A stretch of 47,880 bases of DNA. It comes from JAJYVT01 sp027339205. GTDB taxonomy: Bacteria > Actinomycetota > Acidimicrobiia > Acidimicrobiales > RAAP-2. This document shows positions 15,889-27,083 of this stretch, one piece after another. The stretch spans positions 1 to 47,880 of the forward strand of contig DAHWOV010000045.1 in NCBI GenBank assembly GCA_027339205.1. Direction: 5' to 3'. The notes below the pieces were generated by a model, which did not search any database, was not told the DNA's origin, and worked only from the letters and a program-made list of their open reading frames with translations. Position numbers and translations under genes: made by a program. The stretch's first letter is position 1. Each line of letters starts with the position of its first letter.

Positions 15889-16856
15889 GGCAGGTCGTCG
15901 AGGAGGGAGCTTGCGAGCCGCTCGAGCCCCGAGGCGACGTGGCGAGGAGCGATCCCGCTCGCGGCGGCAATGGCTTGAGCCAGGTGGAGGCGGGCGATGG
16001 CCACCGTCCCTGCGACAGCCCGTGATTCGCTCACGATCGAGCGGGCCTTCTCGCGCTCGGGCTGGCCGAGGGGCTGCCCGAGGAGAGTCCTCAGCTCAGG
16101 GCCCGCGTCGGGATCGCGGAGCGCGAGCAGCACCGGGAGCGTGTACACGCCCTCCGCGAGGTCCTGGCCGGGGGGCTTCCCGAGCTCGCCGTCCTCGGCG
16201 ACCACGTCGAGCACGTCGTCTCGGAGCTGGAAGACCATCCCGAAGGCGCGCCCGAATTGGGTGAACGCCTCTACCTCCTCGCGCCGGGCGCCGCTCGTCA
16301 GCGCGCCGATCCGGCATGAGGCGGACATGAGCGCGGCAGTCTTCCCCGCGATCGCCGCGAAGTAGTCCTCCTCGTTGCGGTCCGTCTTGAAGCACGACCG
16401 CACCTCGACGACCTGCCCGTAGCAGAGCTGTCCGAGCGTCGTCGCGAGGAGCCCGGCGATCTCCGTGCCGAGCGCTGCGGCGATCGCCGCCGAGCGCGAG
16501 AGCAGATAGTCACCGGCGACGATCGCCACGAGGTTGCCGTACCGGCTGTTCACGCTCTCGACGTTCCGACGCACCGTTGCCTCGTCGATCACGTCGTCGT
16601 GGTAGAGCGACGCCAGGTGGACGAGCTCGACCGCGACCCCGCCCAGGAGGTCGTCTTCGCTCGCGGGGTGCTCGCCTCGCGTCGCCGCCACGAGCGCGAG
16701 CGCTGGGCGGAGGCGCTTGCCCCCCGCTGCGATGAGGTGCGTCGTGACGTCGTCGAGGAAGCTCTCCCCGGTCATCACCGATCCCGCGAGCAGGGGCTCG
16801 AGACGCTGCAGATCCTCGTCGACCATGGGGAGGTCGAGGGCCTCCGTGGGGTTCAC
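15882..16856 (-). CDS. Trans-polyprenyl diphosphate synthase (heptaprenyl/octaprenyl type)
   Basis: 324 residues from the GTG at 16856. Makes the prenyl tail for menaquinone by adding IPP units. First aspartate-rich motif LYHDDVIDEA, second FQLRDDVLDV, preceded by GGKRLRPALALVA near the N-terminus and GKTAALMSASCRIGA between them. An open frame continues ~90 codons upstream, but it shows no family sequence, and the GTG has a TAACGT box 7 bp upstream. It is convergent to lysS and divergent from clpC. Chain length cannot be read safely from the motif. Confidence 0.9.
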   Translation of the reverse strand: MNPTEALDLPMVDEDLQRLEPLLAGSVMTGESFLDDVTTHLIAAGGKRLRPALALVAATRGEHPASEDDLLGGVAVELVHLASLYHDDVIDEATVRRNVESVNSRYGNLVAIVAGDYLLSRSAAIAAALGTEIAGLLATTLGQLCYGQVVEVRSCFKTDRNEEDYFAAIAGKTAALMSASCRIGALTSGARREEVEAFTQFGRAFGMVFQLRDDVLDVVAEDGELGKPPGQDLAEGVYTLPVLLALRDPDAGPELRTLLGQPLGQPEREKARSIVSESRAVAGTVAIARLHLAQAIAAASGIAPRHVASGLERLASSLLDDLPS

Positions 16857-16863
16857 GTCCAGC

Positions 16864-16869
16864 ACGTTA
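16864..16869 (-). promoter_or_regulatory. -10 box (TAACGT) of the prenyl synthase gene
   Basis: TAACGT on the minus strand ends 7 bp before the GTG at 16856, the leaderless arrangement. This supports the short start over the longer open frame. Confidence 0.4.
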
Positions 16870-17133
16870 CGCGACCGGTACAGGAGCGGAACACTTTCGC
16901 CGGCCCTGCCCCCAGCGGTCCCGCTCGTCGGGTCGTCCGCCCGGCGCTGTCGTTCGGGACGAACCTTTGTGGGCGTTGGGGCGGACCCAAGCCGATCCGC
17001 GGCCGCGATCCACGCGCCGGGCTCTTTCCCGACAAGCAGTGAGCTGGGCAAACGTCTCTCCGAGCCCGGGAGCCCCGGGCGCTGGGCCGGCGCGTCACCC
17101 GCAGTGCGCGGCGGCCGAGAGCCACCCTCCGGG
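16870..17133. other. Spacer between divergent prenyl-synthase and clpC promoters
   Basis: No gene supported on either strand. It holds a 13-bp palindrome-like element GTTCGGGACGAAC at 16952-16964, about 170 bp upstream of the clpC -10 box. No classical SigH promoter or CIRCE was found. Confidence 0.4.
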
Positions 17134-17139
17134 TACACT
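17134..17139 (+). promoter_or_regulatory. -10 box (TACACT) of clpC
   Basis: TACACT 36 bp before the clpC GTG. The leader would be about 30 nt and carries a good GGAGG site at 17164-17168, 7 bp before the start. Confidence 0.45.
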
Positions 17140-17175
17140 GCGTCTCTAGGAACGAGCCAGTACGGAGGCGGTCAC

Positions 17176-19686
<2,511 letters not shown>

Positions 19687-19790
19687 GCGTCTGGACGCCC
19701 GAGCGGACGCAGACTGCCCCAGGACGTGCAGCCCGCCACGGCTGGCGTTGCCGGTGCCCCCTCGCGGGCCGTTCGACTGCACGCCGCCGG

Positions 19791-19796
19791 TACGAT
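19791..19796 (+). promoter_or_regulatory. -10 box (TACGAT) of disA
   Basis: TACGAT ends 6 bp before the disA GTG at 19803. No ribosome-binding site fits in between, so the mRNA is probably leaderless. Confidence 0.5.
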
Positions 19797-19802
19797 GCGG
19801 CG

Positions 19803-20978
19803 GTGGCAGAGCCCGGCGACGCCTTGCTGGACGCGCTTGCGCTCGTCGCGCCGGGGACCCCGTTTCGCGAGGGACTTGACCGGGTCCTCCAAGCGAAGCG
19901 GGGAGCGCTGGTGGTCATCGACGATGGGCCGTCCGTGCTGGCGATCTGCACCGGAGGCTTCGCTCTTGACGCCGAGTTCACGCCGCAACGGCTTTCCGAG
20001 CTCGCGAAGATGGACGGTGCGATCGTGCTCGACCCGAACGCGTCGCGCATCGTGAGAGCGAACGCCCACCTCATGCCACGCGCGTCGATCCCGACCAGCG
20101 AGACGGGCACCCGTCACCGCACGGCCGAGCGGGTGGCGCGCTCGTTGGGCGTGCCCGTGGTGACCGTGTCCGAGGCGATGTCGACGATCACCGTCTACCG
20201 CGGCTCGGCGAGGCACACGCTGCAGCAGCCCGCGCGCTTGATCGATCGCGCCACCCAGGCGCTCGCGGCGGCGGAGCGGTTCAAGTCCCGGTTCGACCTC
20301 GCGCTCGCCGTCTTGTCGACCCTCGAGGTGGAGGACACGGCGTCGGTGAGCGACGTCGTCGGCGTGCTCCAGCCGGGGGAGATGGTCCTCCGGTTCGTCG
20401 AGGAGATCGAGGGCTACCTCGTCGAGCTCGGCGAGGACGGGCGACTCATCCGCATGCAGATCGAAGAGCTGGGCGCTGGCGTCGACGAGGCACTCGGCCT
20501 CGTCGCACTCGACTACGTCGTGGTCCCCTCGGAGCCCGGAGCCGGTGGCCCAGACTCGGGCCAGCCCGAAGGCAACGGCGTGCACCCCGGGCGTGCCGCA
20601 CGCGGCGATCTGGAGAGGGAGCACGTGTCCCTCCTCAGGCGCCGTGCCGACTCGGCGCTCGCCGCGCTCCACGGGCTGAGCCACGAGGAGCTGCTCGGGA
20701 GGACGCCCGTCGCGTCGGTGCTCGGCTTCGACCCCGTGCCCGACGTCCTCGACACGCCCGTAGAGGCCCGGGGCTACCGGCTCCTCCACCGCCTTCCGCG
20801 GGTCTCCGAGGCGATCATCGAGCGGATCGTCGCGCGGTTCGCGACCTTGCCGAGGCTCATGCAGGCGTCTCTCGCCGACCTCGAGAAGGTCGGTGGCGTC
20901 GGTGAGGCGAAGGCCCGGTCCGTGAAGGACGGGCTGTCGCGGATGGTCGAGGCGACCATCCTCGAGCGCTACGAGTGA
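19803..20978 (+). CDS. disA: DNA integrity scanning protein, diadenylate cyclase
   Basis: 391 residues. Makes c-di-AMP from two ATP and scans DNA for branched structures. The cyclase domain has KMDGAIVLD (Asp71-Gly-Ala) and GTRHRTAER (Arg104-His-Arg), both complete. A helical linker and a C-terminal helix-hairpin-helix domain (LMQASLADLEKVGGVGEAKA) follow. About 30 residues rich in Gly, Pro and Asp near position 245-275 have no counterpart in the ~355-residue family norm. radA, its frequent partner, is absent; disA follows clpC and precedes carD. Confidence 0.95.
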   Translation: MAEPGDALLDALALVAPGTPFREGLDRVLQAKRGALVVIDDGPSVLAICTGGFALDAEFTPQRLSELAKMDGAIVLDPNASRIVRANAHLMPRASIPTSETGTRHRTAERVARSLGVPVVTVSEAMSTITVYRGSARHTLQQPARLIDRATQALAAAERFKSRFDLALAVLSTLEVEDTASVSDVVGVLQPGEMVLRFVEEIEGYLVELGEDGRLIRMQIEELGAGVDEALGLVALDYVVVPSEPGAGGPDSGQPEGNGVHPGRAARGDLEREHVSLLRRRADSALAALHGLSHEELLGRTPVASVLGFDPVPDVLDTPVEARGYRLLHRLPRVSEAIIERIVARFATLPRLMQASLADLEKVGGVGEAKARSVKDGLSRMVEATILERYE

Positions 20979-21053
20979 AGCTGTACGTCCGGGACCTCCG
21001 CGACGAGGAGCGTGACCGACCGACGCCCCGCACTGCCCGCGGCGCCGATCCGG

Positions 21054-21059
21054 TACAAT
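21054..21059 (+). promoter_or_regulatory. -10 box (TACAAT) of carD
   Basis: TACAAT 107 bp before the carD GTG, the box closest to TATAAT in the window. It implies a ~100-nt leader, in contrast to the leaderless neighbours. A good -35 is not seen. Confidence 0.4.
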
Positions 21060-21166
21060 GGCTGGCCGCCGGCCCCACTTGGTCCGCAGCGTTGGAGCTG
21101 CAGCCGCCCATCGGCGACGCCCCCTGGCGGCACGCGGCGCCGCAGTCGAGACGTGCAAGGAGTTCC

Positions 21167-21643
21167 GTGTTCCAAGTCGGTGACAAGGTCGTCTACCCCC
21201 ACCACGGCGCAGCCGTCGTCGAGAAGCGGGAGACCAAGGTGGCCTTCGGCCAGAAGCGTGAGTACCTGGTCCTGCGCCTGGCGTACGGCGACCTCACCTT
21301 GATGGTCCCGGCGGACAACACCGAGGGTGTCGGACTGCGTGAGGTCATCAACGACGAGGAGGTCGAGGAGGTGTTCGCCGTGCTCCGCAAGAAGGAGGCG
21401 CGGATGCCCACCAACTGGTCCCGGCGGTACAAGAACCACTCGGAGAAGCTCCGCTCCGGCGACATCTACCAAGTCGCCGAGGTCGTGCGGAACCTGTCCA
21501 TCCGCGACAAGGACAAGGGGCTCTCGGCTGGGGAGAAGCGCATGCTGAGCCGCGCTCGCCAGATCCTCGTGTCCGAGCTCACCTTCGCGCTCGGCGTGGA
21601 CGAGGAGGCAGCCGAGCAGCGCTTGAACGAGGCCTTGCCGTAA
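21167..21643 (+). CDS. carD: CarD family transcription regulator
   Basis: 158 residues. Binds RNA polymerase beta and stabilises the open complex at housekeeping promoters. Starts VFQVGDKVVYPHHGAAVVEK, the Tudor-like RNAP-binding domain; LTLMVPADNTEGVGLREVI follows, and the helical DNA-binding part contains NWSRRYKNHSEKLRSGD. GTG 21167 has AAGGAG about 5 bp upstream. It precedes ispD as in mycobacteria. Confidence 0.96.
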   Translation: MFQVGDKVVYPHHGAAVVEKRETKVAFGQKREYLVLRLAYGDLTLMVPADNTEGVGLREVINDEEVEEVFAVLRKKEARMPTNWSRRYKNHSEKLRSGDIYQVAEVVRNLSIRDKDKGLSAGEKRMLSRARQILVSELTFALGVDEEAAEQRLNEALP

Positions 21644-21672
21644 GCACGCCGGACGGCCCGCGGGCCGGCGCT

Positions 21673-22326
21673 GTGTGGGCGGTGGTCGTCGCGGGCGGCA
21701 GCGGCTCTCGCTTCGGGCGACCGAAGCAGTTCGAGCGGCTCGCCGGGCGGCCCGTGGCCGAGTGGTCGGTGACGGCGGCGCGCAAGGCGACCGACGGCGT
21801 GGTGCTCGTCGTGCCCGCACTCGAGATCGAGCGCGGGCGGGCGATGGGTGCACACGTGGTCGTGGCCGGCGGCGAGAGCCGGTCGGCGTCGGTGCGCCGG
21901 GGTCTTGCGAGCGTTCCCGCGAGCGCAAAGGTCGTGGTCGTCCACGACGCGGCGCGTCCGCTCGCGTCGCCGGCGCTGTTCGAAGCGGTCGTGGCTCCTC
22001 TCCTCGACGAGCTTGCTGACGTCGATGCCGTCGTCTGCGCCCTGCCGGTCGCCGACACCTTGAAGCGCGTCGACCGCCGGGGGACGACTGTCACCGGCAC
22101 CGTGGACCGCAGCTTGCTCGTAGCCGTCCAGACGCCACAGGCCTTCCGCGCACCGGTGCTCCGTCGCGCGCACGCCCGGGGCGGCGAGGCGACCGACGAC
22201 GCGGCGCTCGTCGAGGCGTTCGGCGGGACCGTGCGGGTCGTGCCCGGGGAGCCGCACAACGTGAAGCTGACCCTGCCCTCGGACCTCGCGCTCTTGGAGC
22301 ACCTCGCCGGCGGTGCCCGATGGTGA
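21673..22326 (+). CDS. ispD: 2-C-methyl-D-erythritol 4-phosphate cytidylyltransferase
   Basis: 217 residues. MEP pathway enzyme that forms CDP-methylerythritol. VVVAGGSGSRFGRPKQFERL is the CTP site, VHDAARPLASP and QTPQAFRAPVLRRAH the catalytic regions, and ATDDAALVEAFGG and HNVKLTLPSDL the end. GTG 21673. The last 7 bp overlap ispF. Confidence 0.95.
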   Translation: MWAVVVAGGSGSRFGRPKQFERLAGRPVAEWSVTAARKATDGVVLVVPALEIERGRAMGAHVVVAGGESRSASVRRGLASVPASAKVVVVHDAARPLASPALFEAVVAPLLDELADVDAVVCALPVADTLKRVDRRGTTVTGTVDRSLLVAVQTPQAFRAPVLRRAHARGGEATDDAALVEAFGGTVRVVPGEPHNVKLTLPSDLALLEHLAGGARW

Positions 22327-22808
22327 CACCTGCGACACTGCGCATCGGCCAGGGCTTCGACCTCCACCCCTTCTCGGACGACCCAGCACGGCCGCTCGTC
22401 CTCGGCGGGATCGTCGTGGACGGCGCCCCCGGGCTCGCTGGGCACAGCGACGCGGACGTCCTCGCCCACGCGCTCGGCGACGCCCTTCTCGGCGCAGCGG
22501 GGCTCGGAGACTTGGGGCAGCACTTCCCCGACGGCGACCCGCGGTACGCGGGCGCTGACAGCATGCGCCTGCTCGCCGAGATCGTGGAACGGGTCGCCGA
22601 CGCCGGCTTTCGCGCGCTCAACGCGGACTGCACCGTCGTTGCGGAGCGGCCCAAGCTGAGCCCGTTCCTGTCGCAGGCGGCCGACCGGCTCTCCAGGGTC
22701 GTCGGAGCCCCTGTCTCCCTCAAGGCGACGAGGGGTGAAGGGCTCGGCGCCATCGGCAGGGGGGAGGGAGTCGCGTGCCTCGCGGTCGTCCTCCTGGGTC
22801 GCCGATGA
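22320..22808 (+). CDS. ispF: 2-C-methyl-D-erythritol 2,4-cyclodiphosphate synthase
   Basis: 162 residues. IGQGFDLHPF carries the zinc Asp/His pair, LAGHSDADVLAHALGDALLG the third ligand and catalytic region, and LGDLGQHFPDGD, VVAERPKLSPF, ATRGEGLGAIGRGEGVA the rest. ATG 22320 lies in the end of ispD, and the stop overlaps the rlmB ATG (ATGA). The cysS gene usual after ispF in mycobacteria is missing. Confidence 0.95.
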   Translation: MVTPATLRIGQGFDLHPFSDDPARPLVLGGIVVDGAPGLAGHSDADVLAHALGDALLGAAGLGDLGQHFPDGDPRYAGADSMRLLAEIVERVADAGFRALNADCTVVAERPKLSPFLSQAADRLSRVVGAPVSLKATRGEGLGAIGRGEGVACLAVVLLGRR

Positions 22809-23785
22809 CCCCGCGTGACAGGCGTTCGGGGGCTCCGAGAGGCTCGGGAGCACCCGGGCACGGTCCGAGGCCGAAGGGACGCGCGCCCCGGGCCGTCGAC
22901 CAGCCGCGCTCGAAGGCCGGCGAGCGGCGGGGGCGCGGAGCGGGCGACCGGCACGCCTCCGGCGCGCCGCCGCGCGGACGCGGCGGTCTCGGCGGACGCG
23001 GACGCAGAGACAGCGGTCTCGGCGGAGATCAGGTCGAGGGCAGGCGCGCCGTGCGCGAGCTGCTGGCTGCGAACCGGCGATCCGTGAGGGAGGTCTGGAT
23101 CGCTGAGGGGCTCGATCCCTCACCGCAGCTCGACGAGATCGAGGAGCTCGCGACGCGTCGGCGTGTGCGCGTCGAGACCGTCTCTCGCGCGCGGCTGCGC
23201 GCCGCGGCGCGAACCGAGACGCCCCAAGGGGTGCTCGCTCGTGCCCGTCCGATCGAGGCGATCGACCTCGACGAGCTCGCGGCGCCGCGAGGAGGGACTG
23301 CGCCGTTCCTCGTGGTCGTCGCGGGAGTGACCGATCCTCGCAACCTTGGTGCGCTGCTCCGGAGCGCGGAGTGCGCCGGAGCGACCGGGGTGATCTTGCC
23401 GAGTCATCGCGCTGCGCACCTCTCCCCCACGGTCGCCAAGGTGGCCGCCGGGGCGATCGAGCACCTCGGCTTCGCGCTGGTTGGCGGGGTTCCGAACGCG
23501 CTCGAGCGGCTCTCGTCGTTGGGAGTCTGGACCCTGGGGCTGGCTTCGGACTCGCGGCGCTCGATCTACGACGTGGCGATCGGCGACGACCCTGTGGGCG
23601 TCGTCGTCGGCGGCGAGGAACGGGGCCTTGCGCCGCTGGTACGGCGTCGCTGTGACGAGGTGGTCGCCATCCCCCAGCACGGCGCCCTCGAGTCGCTCAA
23701 CGCCGCCGTCGCGGCCGCGGTGGCGTGCTTCGAGGTCGCCCGCCGCCGCGCCGAGGCGATCGGCACGCGCGGGGCCCTGGGCTGA
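22805..23785 (+). CDS. rlmB: SpoU-family 23S rRNA (guanosine 2'-O)-methyltransferase
   Basis: 326 residues. A ~70-residue Arg/Gly-rich N-terminal extension, probably disordered RNA-binding sequence, precedes the substrate-binding domain (VEGRRAVRELLAANRR). The SPOUT knot domain has GVTDPRNLGALLRSAECAG (motif 1), VGVVVGGEERGLAPLVRRRC (motif 2) and VAIPQHGALESLNAAVAAAV (motif 3). RlmB is favoured over TrmH by domain order and by its place after ispF. Confidence 0.9.
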   Translation: MTPRDRRSGAPRGSGAPGHGPRPKGRAPRAVDQPRSKAGERRGRGAGDRHASGAPPRGRGGLGGRGRRDSGLGGDQVEGRRAVRELLAANRRSVREVWIAEGLDPSPQLDEIEELATRRRVRVETVSRARLRAAARTETPQGVLARARPIEAIDLDELAAPRGGTAPFLVVVAGVTDPRNLGALLRSAECAGATGVILPSHRAAHLSPTVAKVAAGAIEHLGFALVGGVPNALERLSSLGVWTLGLASDSRRSIYDVAIGDDPVGVVVGGEERGLAPLVRRRCDEVVAIPQHGALESLNAAVAAAVACFEVARRRAEAIGTRGALG

Positions 23786-23871
23786 GCCGACTGCTGCCCG
23801 GGCGCGACCCGTCGCGCCGCCGCACGGACAGAGGGCTTGCGAGGCGGTCCGCCCGTTGGCAGGCTGATCCG

Positions 23872-24504
23872 ATGACGACGTGGGGGGCGCAGCCGAAGGT
23901 GCCCGAAAGGGACCCTCCGCCCGGTCCTCGGAACCCTCCGAACCCTTTGGACCCGCCCGGCCCTTTGGACCCTTCCGGCGCAGCCTGGTCGCCGCTCAAG
24001 GCGGTCGCGGTGCTGGTCGTCGCGGTCGCCCTCGGCGTCTACCTCCTCTCGCTCGGTGACGGTCAGCGCAGCGCGTCCCCCGCGCCCACGACGCACAGCT
24101 CGCGCCCGACCAAGAGCACGCCCCCGAGCAGCACGGCCCCCCCTGCCAAGACCACCCCCACGACCTCACCACCGGCCGCGCAGCCGAGCTCGACAGTGAA
24201 GATCCTCGTCGCCAACGCGAGCCAGACGAACGGCATCGCCGCGTACTACTCGGGCAAGCTCGCCTCGGCAGGGTGGGGGACGCTCACACCGGTCACCGCC
24301 ACGACAGCCGAGGCCACCTCCACGGTCTACTTCGCGACAGGACACCAAACGGACGCGTCAGCCGTTGCCGAGGCACTCGGGCTCCCTGCGTCGGCGGTGC
24401 AGCCGCTCGGCGGCAGGGTGCCGGTCATCGGCATCACACGAGCCGACATCGTGGTCGTGGCGGGTGACGACCTCGCGGCCAAGGTTCCTTCAGGCTCCGG
24501 CTGA
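23872..24504 (+). CDS. Membrane-anchored LytR_C domain protein
   Basis: 210 residues. A Pro-rich cytoplasmic N-terminus (~40 residues) precedes one membrane segment (AVAVLVVAVALGVYLLSL, about 43-61), then a Ser/Thr/Pro linker and a C-terminal LytR_C domain (VKILVANASQTNGIAAYYSG, then GITRADIVVVAGDDLA). The domain is found at the end of LytR-CpsA-Psr cell-wall ligases; here it stands alone outside the membrane, with no catalytic LCP domain. Role unknown, cell-envelope binding likely. Confidence 0.8.
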   Translation: MTTWGAQPKVPERDPPPGPRNPPNPLDPPGPLDPSGAAWSPLKAVAVLVVAVALGVYLLSLGDGQRSASPAPTTHSSRPTKSTPPSSTAPPAKTTPTTSPPAAQPSSTVKILVANASQTNGIAAYYSGKLASAGWGTLTPVTATTAEATSTVYFATGHQTDASAVAEALGLPASAVQPLGGRVPVIGITRADIVVVAGDDLAAKVPSGSG

Positions 24505-24527
24505 TCGCATCCTCGAGCCTTGGCGAC

Positions 24528-25304
24528 GTGGCCGGCACGGACCTCCCACTCCTTCTCGCGCCCTTGCGGGACCGTGCCGCGCACGCGGCGCTCTTCCTTG
24601 ACTACGACGGCACCCTCGCGCCGATCGTCGACGATCCCGAGGGAGCGCGACCGGTTCCCGGGGTGCCGGCGCTGCTCGGCCGGCTCGGCGCCCGGCTGCA
24701 CGTGGTTGCGGTCGTGTCGGGCAGGCCGTTGTCGTACCTCGAACGCGCCCTCGGCCGGCCGGCCGGAGTCCACCTCGCCGGCCTCTACGGCATGGAGGAG
24801 ATCGGCCCCGACGGCGCCCTGCGGCGCGACCCCGGCGCTGAGGCCTGGCGGGGCTGCGTCGACGAGGTGACCGGGGCACTGCTCGCCGACGCGCCGCCGG
24901 GCGTCACGGTGGAGCCAAAGGGGCTGTCCGTGACGGTGCACTGGCGGCAGGCGCCGGACGAGGCGCGTTGGGCGCAGGAGGCGGTCACGGCGGCGGCCGA
25001 GCGCACGGGGCTCCACGCACAGCCCGGTCGCATGTCCCTCGAGCTTCGTCCGCCGGTCGCCGCCGACAAGGGGACCGTTGTGACCCGCCTTGGGTCGGGA
25101 TGCCCGGTCGTGGGCTGTTTCGGCGACGACCTCGGCGACCTTCCCGCCTTCGAGGCGGTCGCGGCGCTAGGTCGCGCGGGAGCAACGACCATCACCGTCG
25201 CCGTCGTCGACGCCGAGAGCGCGCCCGAGGTGCTGGCGATGGCAGACACGACCGTCGAAGGCCCCGAGGGCGCCGTTGCGCTGTTGGAGGCCATCGTGGC
25301 GTGA
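24528..25304 (+). CDS. otsB: Trehalose-6-phosphate phosphatase
   Basis: 258 residues, HAD superfamily. FLDYDGTLAPIVDDPEGA holds the nucleophile Asp25 and Asp27; VVSGRPLSYLERAL is motif II region; LELRPPVAADKGTVV carries the Lys; CFGDDLGDLPAF the last acidic motif. Removes phosphate from trehalose-6-phosphate. Its partner otsA is ~3 kb downstream on the other strand, with the cbs-metB-like pair between them. Confidence 0.92.
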   Translation: MAGTDLPLLLAPLRDRAAHAALFLDYDGTLAPIVDDPEGARPVPGVPALLGRLGARLHVVAVVSGRPLSYLERALGRPAGVHLAGLYGMEEIGPDGALRRDPGAEAWRGCVDEVTGALLADAPPGVTVEPKGLSVTVHWRQAPDEARWAQEAVTAAAERTGLHAQPGRMSLELRPPVAADKGTVVTRLGSGCPVVGCFGDDLGDLPAFEAVAALGRAGATTITVAVVDAESAPEVLAMADTTVEGPEGAVALLEAIVA

Positions 25305-25376
25305 GGGTCGGCAGTGGCCCTCCCCAGGGTCCCCGGCAGTGGCCGTCCCAGGGGCCGCCGCCGGCGCGACCCTCGG

Positions 25377-25382
25377 TATCAT
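25377..25382 (+). promoter_or_regulatory. -10 box (TATCAT) of cbs
   Basis: TATCAT ends 7 bp before the GTG at 25390. This supports translation from that GTG and hence the long N-terminal domain. Confidence 0.45.
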
Positions 25383-25389
25383 CGGGCGC

Positions 25390-27078
25390 GTGCAGCCGCC
25401 GCGGGTGGACGTCCTGGTCGTCGTGGAGCCGTCCCTGGCGCCTCCGGTGCTCGCCGCTCGTGCCCGGCGGGTCGTCCACGTGCCCGCCGTGCACGCCTCC
25501 GCGTCGCTCGTCGGAGAGCTGCGGGGCATCATCCCCGGTCTCGTGGGCGTCGTCGGCGACGTCACGGGATCGGTGCCGACGATGGCGGTGCGCATCGCTG
25601 AGGAGGTCCACGGGGCCGGGTTCCCCACCGTCTTGTTCGCCGATGACCCCGTCGAGCCTCCTCCGGGTGTCACGGTGCACCCGATCCGGGACCCCGGACC
25701 GCCGATGGCCGCGGCCGACAGCGTGCTCGACCTCGTAGGGAGCACTCCGCTCGTCCGCCTCGACCGGATCGGTCGCGACCTCCCCTGCCACTTGCTCGCG
25801 AAGGTCGAGATCCTCAATCCCGGGGGGAGCGTCAAGGACCGCCCTGCACGCGCCATGCTCGACGCGGCGGAGGCCGACGGGCTGCTCACCCGCGGAGGGA
25901 CGATCGTCGAGCCCACGTCCGGCAACACGGGCGTGGGCCTCGCGATGCTCGCCGCGGTCCGTGGGTACCGCTGCATCTTCACCGTCCCCGACAAGGTCGC
26001 CGAGGAGAAGCGCCAGTTGCTTCGCGCGTACGGGGCAGAGGTCGTCGTGTGCCCGACGACCGTGCCTCCCGAGCATCCCGACTCGTACTACTCGGTCGCC
26101 GAGCGTCTCACCGCCGAGACGCCGGGCGCCTTCCAGCCCAACCAGTACGCCAACCCGGCCAACCCGCTCTCCCACGAACAGAGCACCGGGCCGGAGATCT
26201 GGCGGCAGACGGCGGGACGCGTCAGCCACTTCGTGGCGGGCGTCGGGACCGGGGGGACGATCACCGGCGTTGGCCGCTACCTCAAGTCGCGCAACCCTGG
26301 AGTGCAGATCGTGGGCGCCGACCCCGAGGGCTCGATCTACTCGGGGGGCGGCGGGAGGCCGTACCTCGTCGAGGGCATCGGTGAGGACTTCTGGCCGTCC
26401 ACGTACGACCCGAGCGTCGTCGACCGCGTCGTCGCCGTGTCGGACCGCGACTCGTTCCTCACCGCCAGGCGGGTCACCCGGGAAGAGGGGATCTTCGTCG
26501 GCGGCTCGACGGGCACGGCCGTGTGGGCGGCGCTCGAGATCGGCAAGTCGCTAGGCCCAGAGGACGTCGTGGTGGTGCTCGTGCCGGACTCGGGGCGCGG
26601 CTACCTCTCGAAGCTCTACGACGACGCGTGGATGGCGGACCACGGTTTCGTCCGGGCGCACGGCGCGACCGCCGAGGCGGTCCTCGCCGCCAAGGAGACC
26701 GGGAGGGTGGGCCGGATCCCGCCGCTCGTGCACGTCCACCCCGACGAGAGCGTCCGGACGGCGATCGCGATCCTCGACGAGTACGGCGTCTCCCAGGTGC
26801 CCGTCGTCAAGGCCGAGCCGCCGCTCGCGCTCGCCGAGGTCGTGGGCTCGGTGACGGACCGGCTCCTCCTCGAGCGGACGCTCGGTCACCCCGAGGCGTT
26901 CGACGAGCCCGTCGGCGCGGTCATGGACCCCCCGCTCGTGACCGTCGGGCTGGGCGAGACCGCCGAGTACGTCGCCGAGCGCCTCCAGGCATCCCCGGCC
27001 GTGCTCGTGCTCGACGGCGGGCACCCCGTCGGGATCCTCACGCGCTCGGACCTTCTCTCCTACTTCGAGCGGACCTGA
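25390..27078 (+). CDS. cbs: Cystathionine beta-synthase with extra N-terminal domain
   Basis: 562 residues. PLP fold type II core from ~residue 112: LVGSTPLVRL, NPGGSVKDRPA with PLP Lys149, PTSGNTGVGLAMLA, VGTGGTITGVGRYLK. Two CBS domains fill about 440-562 (PDESVRTAIAILDEYGVSQVPVV and VGILTRSDLLSYFE). Joins serine and homocysteine to cystathionine, the first step of reverse transsulfuration. Compared with the ~460-residue mycobacterial enzyme there are ~105 additional N-terminal residues (VDVLVVVEPSLAPPVLAARA and on) of unknown function, resembling an alpha/beta fold. A later ATG at 25705 would give the normal size, but the TATCAT box favours GTG 25390. Confidence 0.92.
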   Translation: MQPPRVDVLVVVEPSLAPPVLAARARRVVHVPAVHASASLVGELRGIIPGLVGVVGDVTGSVPTMAVRIAEEVHGAGFPTVLFADDPVEPPPGVTVHPIRDPGPPMAAADSVLDLVGSTPLVRLDRIGRDLPCHLLAKVEILNPGGSVKDRPARAMLDAAEADGLLTRGGTIVEPTSGNTGVGLAMLAAVRGYRCIFTVPDKVAEEKRQLLRAYGAEVVVCPTTVPPEHPDSYYSVAERLTAETPGAFQPNQYANPANPLSHEQSTGPEIWRQTAGRVSHFVAGVGTGGTITGVGRYLKSRNPGVQIVGADPEGSIYSGGGGRPYLVEGIGEDFWPSTYDPSVVDRVVAVSDRDSFLTARRVTREEGIFVGGSTGTAVWAALEIGKSLGPEDVVVVLVPDSGRGYLSKLYDDAWMADHGFVRAHGATAEAVLAAKETGRVGRIPPLVHVHPDESVRTAIAILDEYGVSQVPVVKAEPPLALAEVVGSVTDRLLLERTLGHPEAFDEPVGAVMDPPLVTVGLGETAEYVAERLQASPAVLVLDGGHPVGILTRSDLLSYFERT

Positions 27079-27083
27079 CGCGC

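Noticed and set aside
16952..16964. ClgR operator upstream of clpC
   Set aside because: GTTCGGGACGAAC is a short palindrome but does not match the ClgR box well and is ~170 bp from the promoter; left as a note only.
16857..17138. Longer prenyl synthase starting near 17138
   Set aside because: The extra ~94 residues have no family sequence and would run through the clpC promoter region; a -10 box supports GTG 16856.
25705..27078. Shorter CBS starting at ATG 25705
   Set aside because: Would give the usual length, but the upstream 105 codons look coding and a TATCAT box with leaderless spacing precedes GTG 25390.
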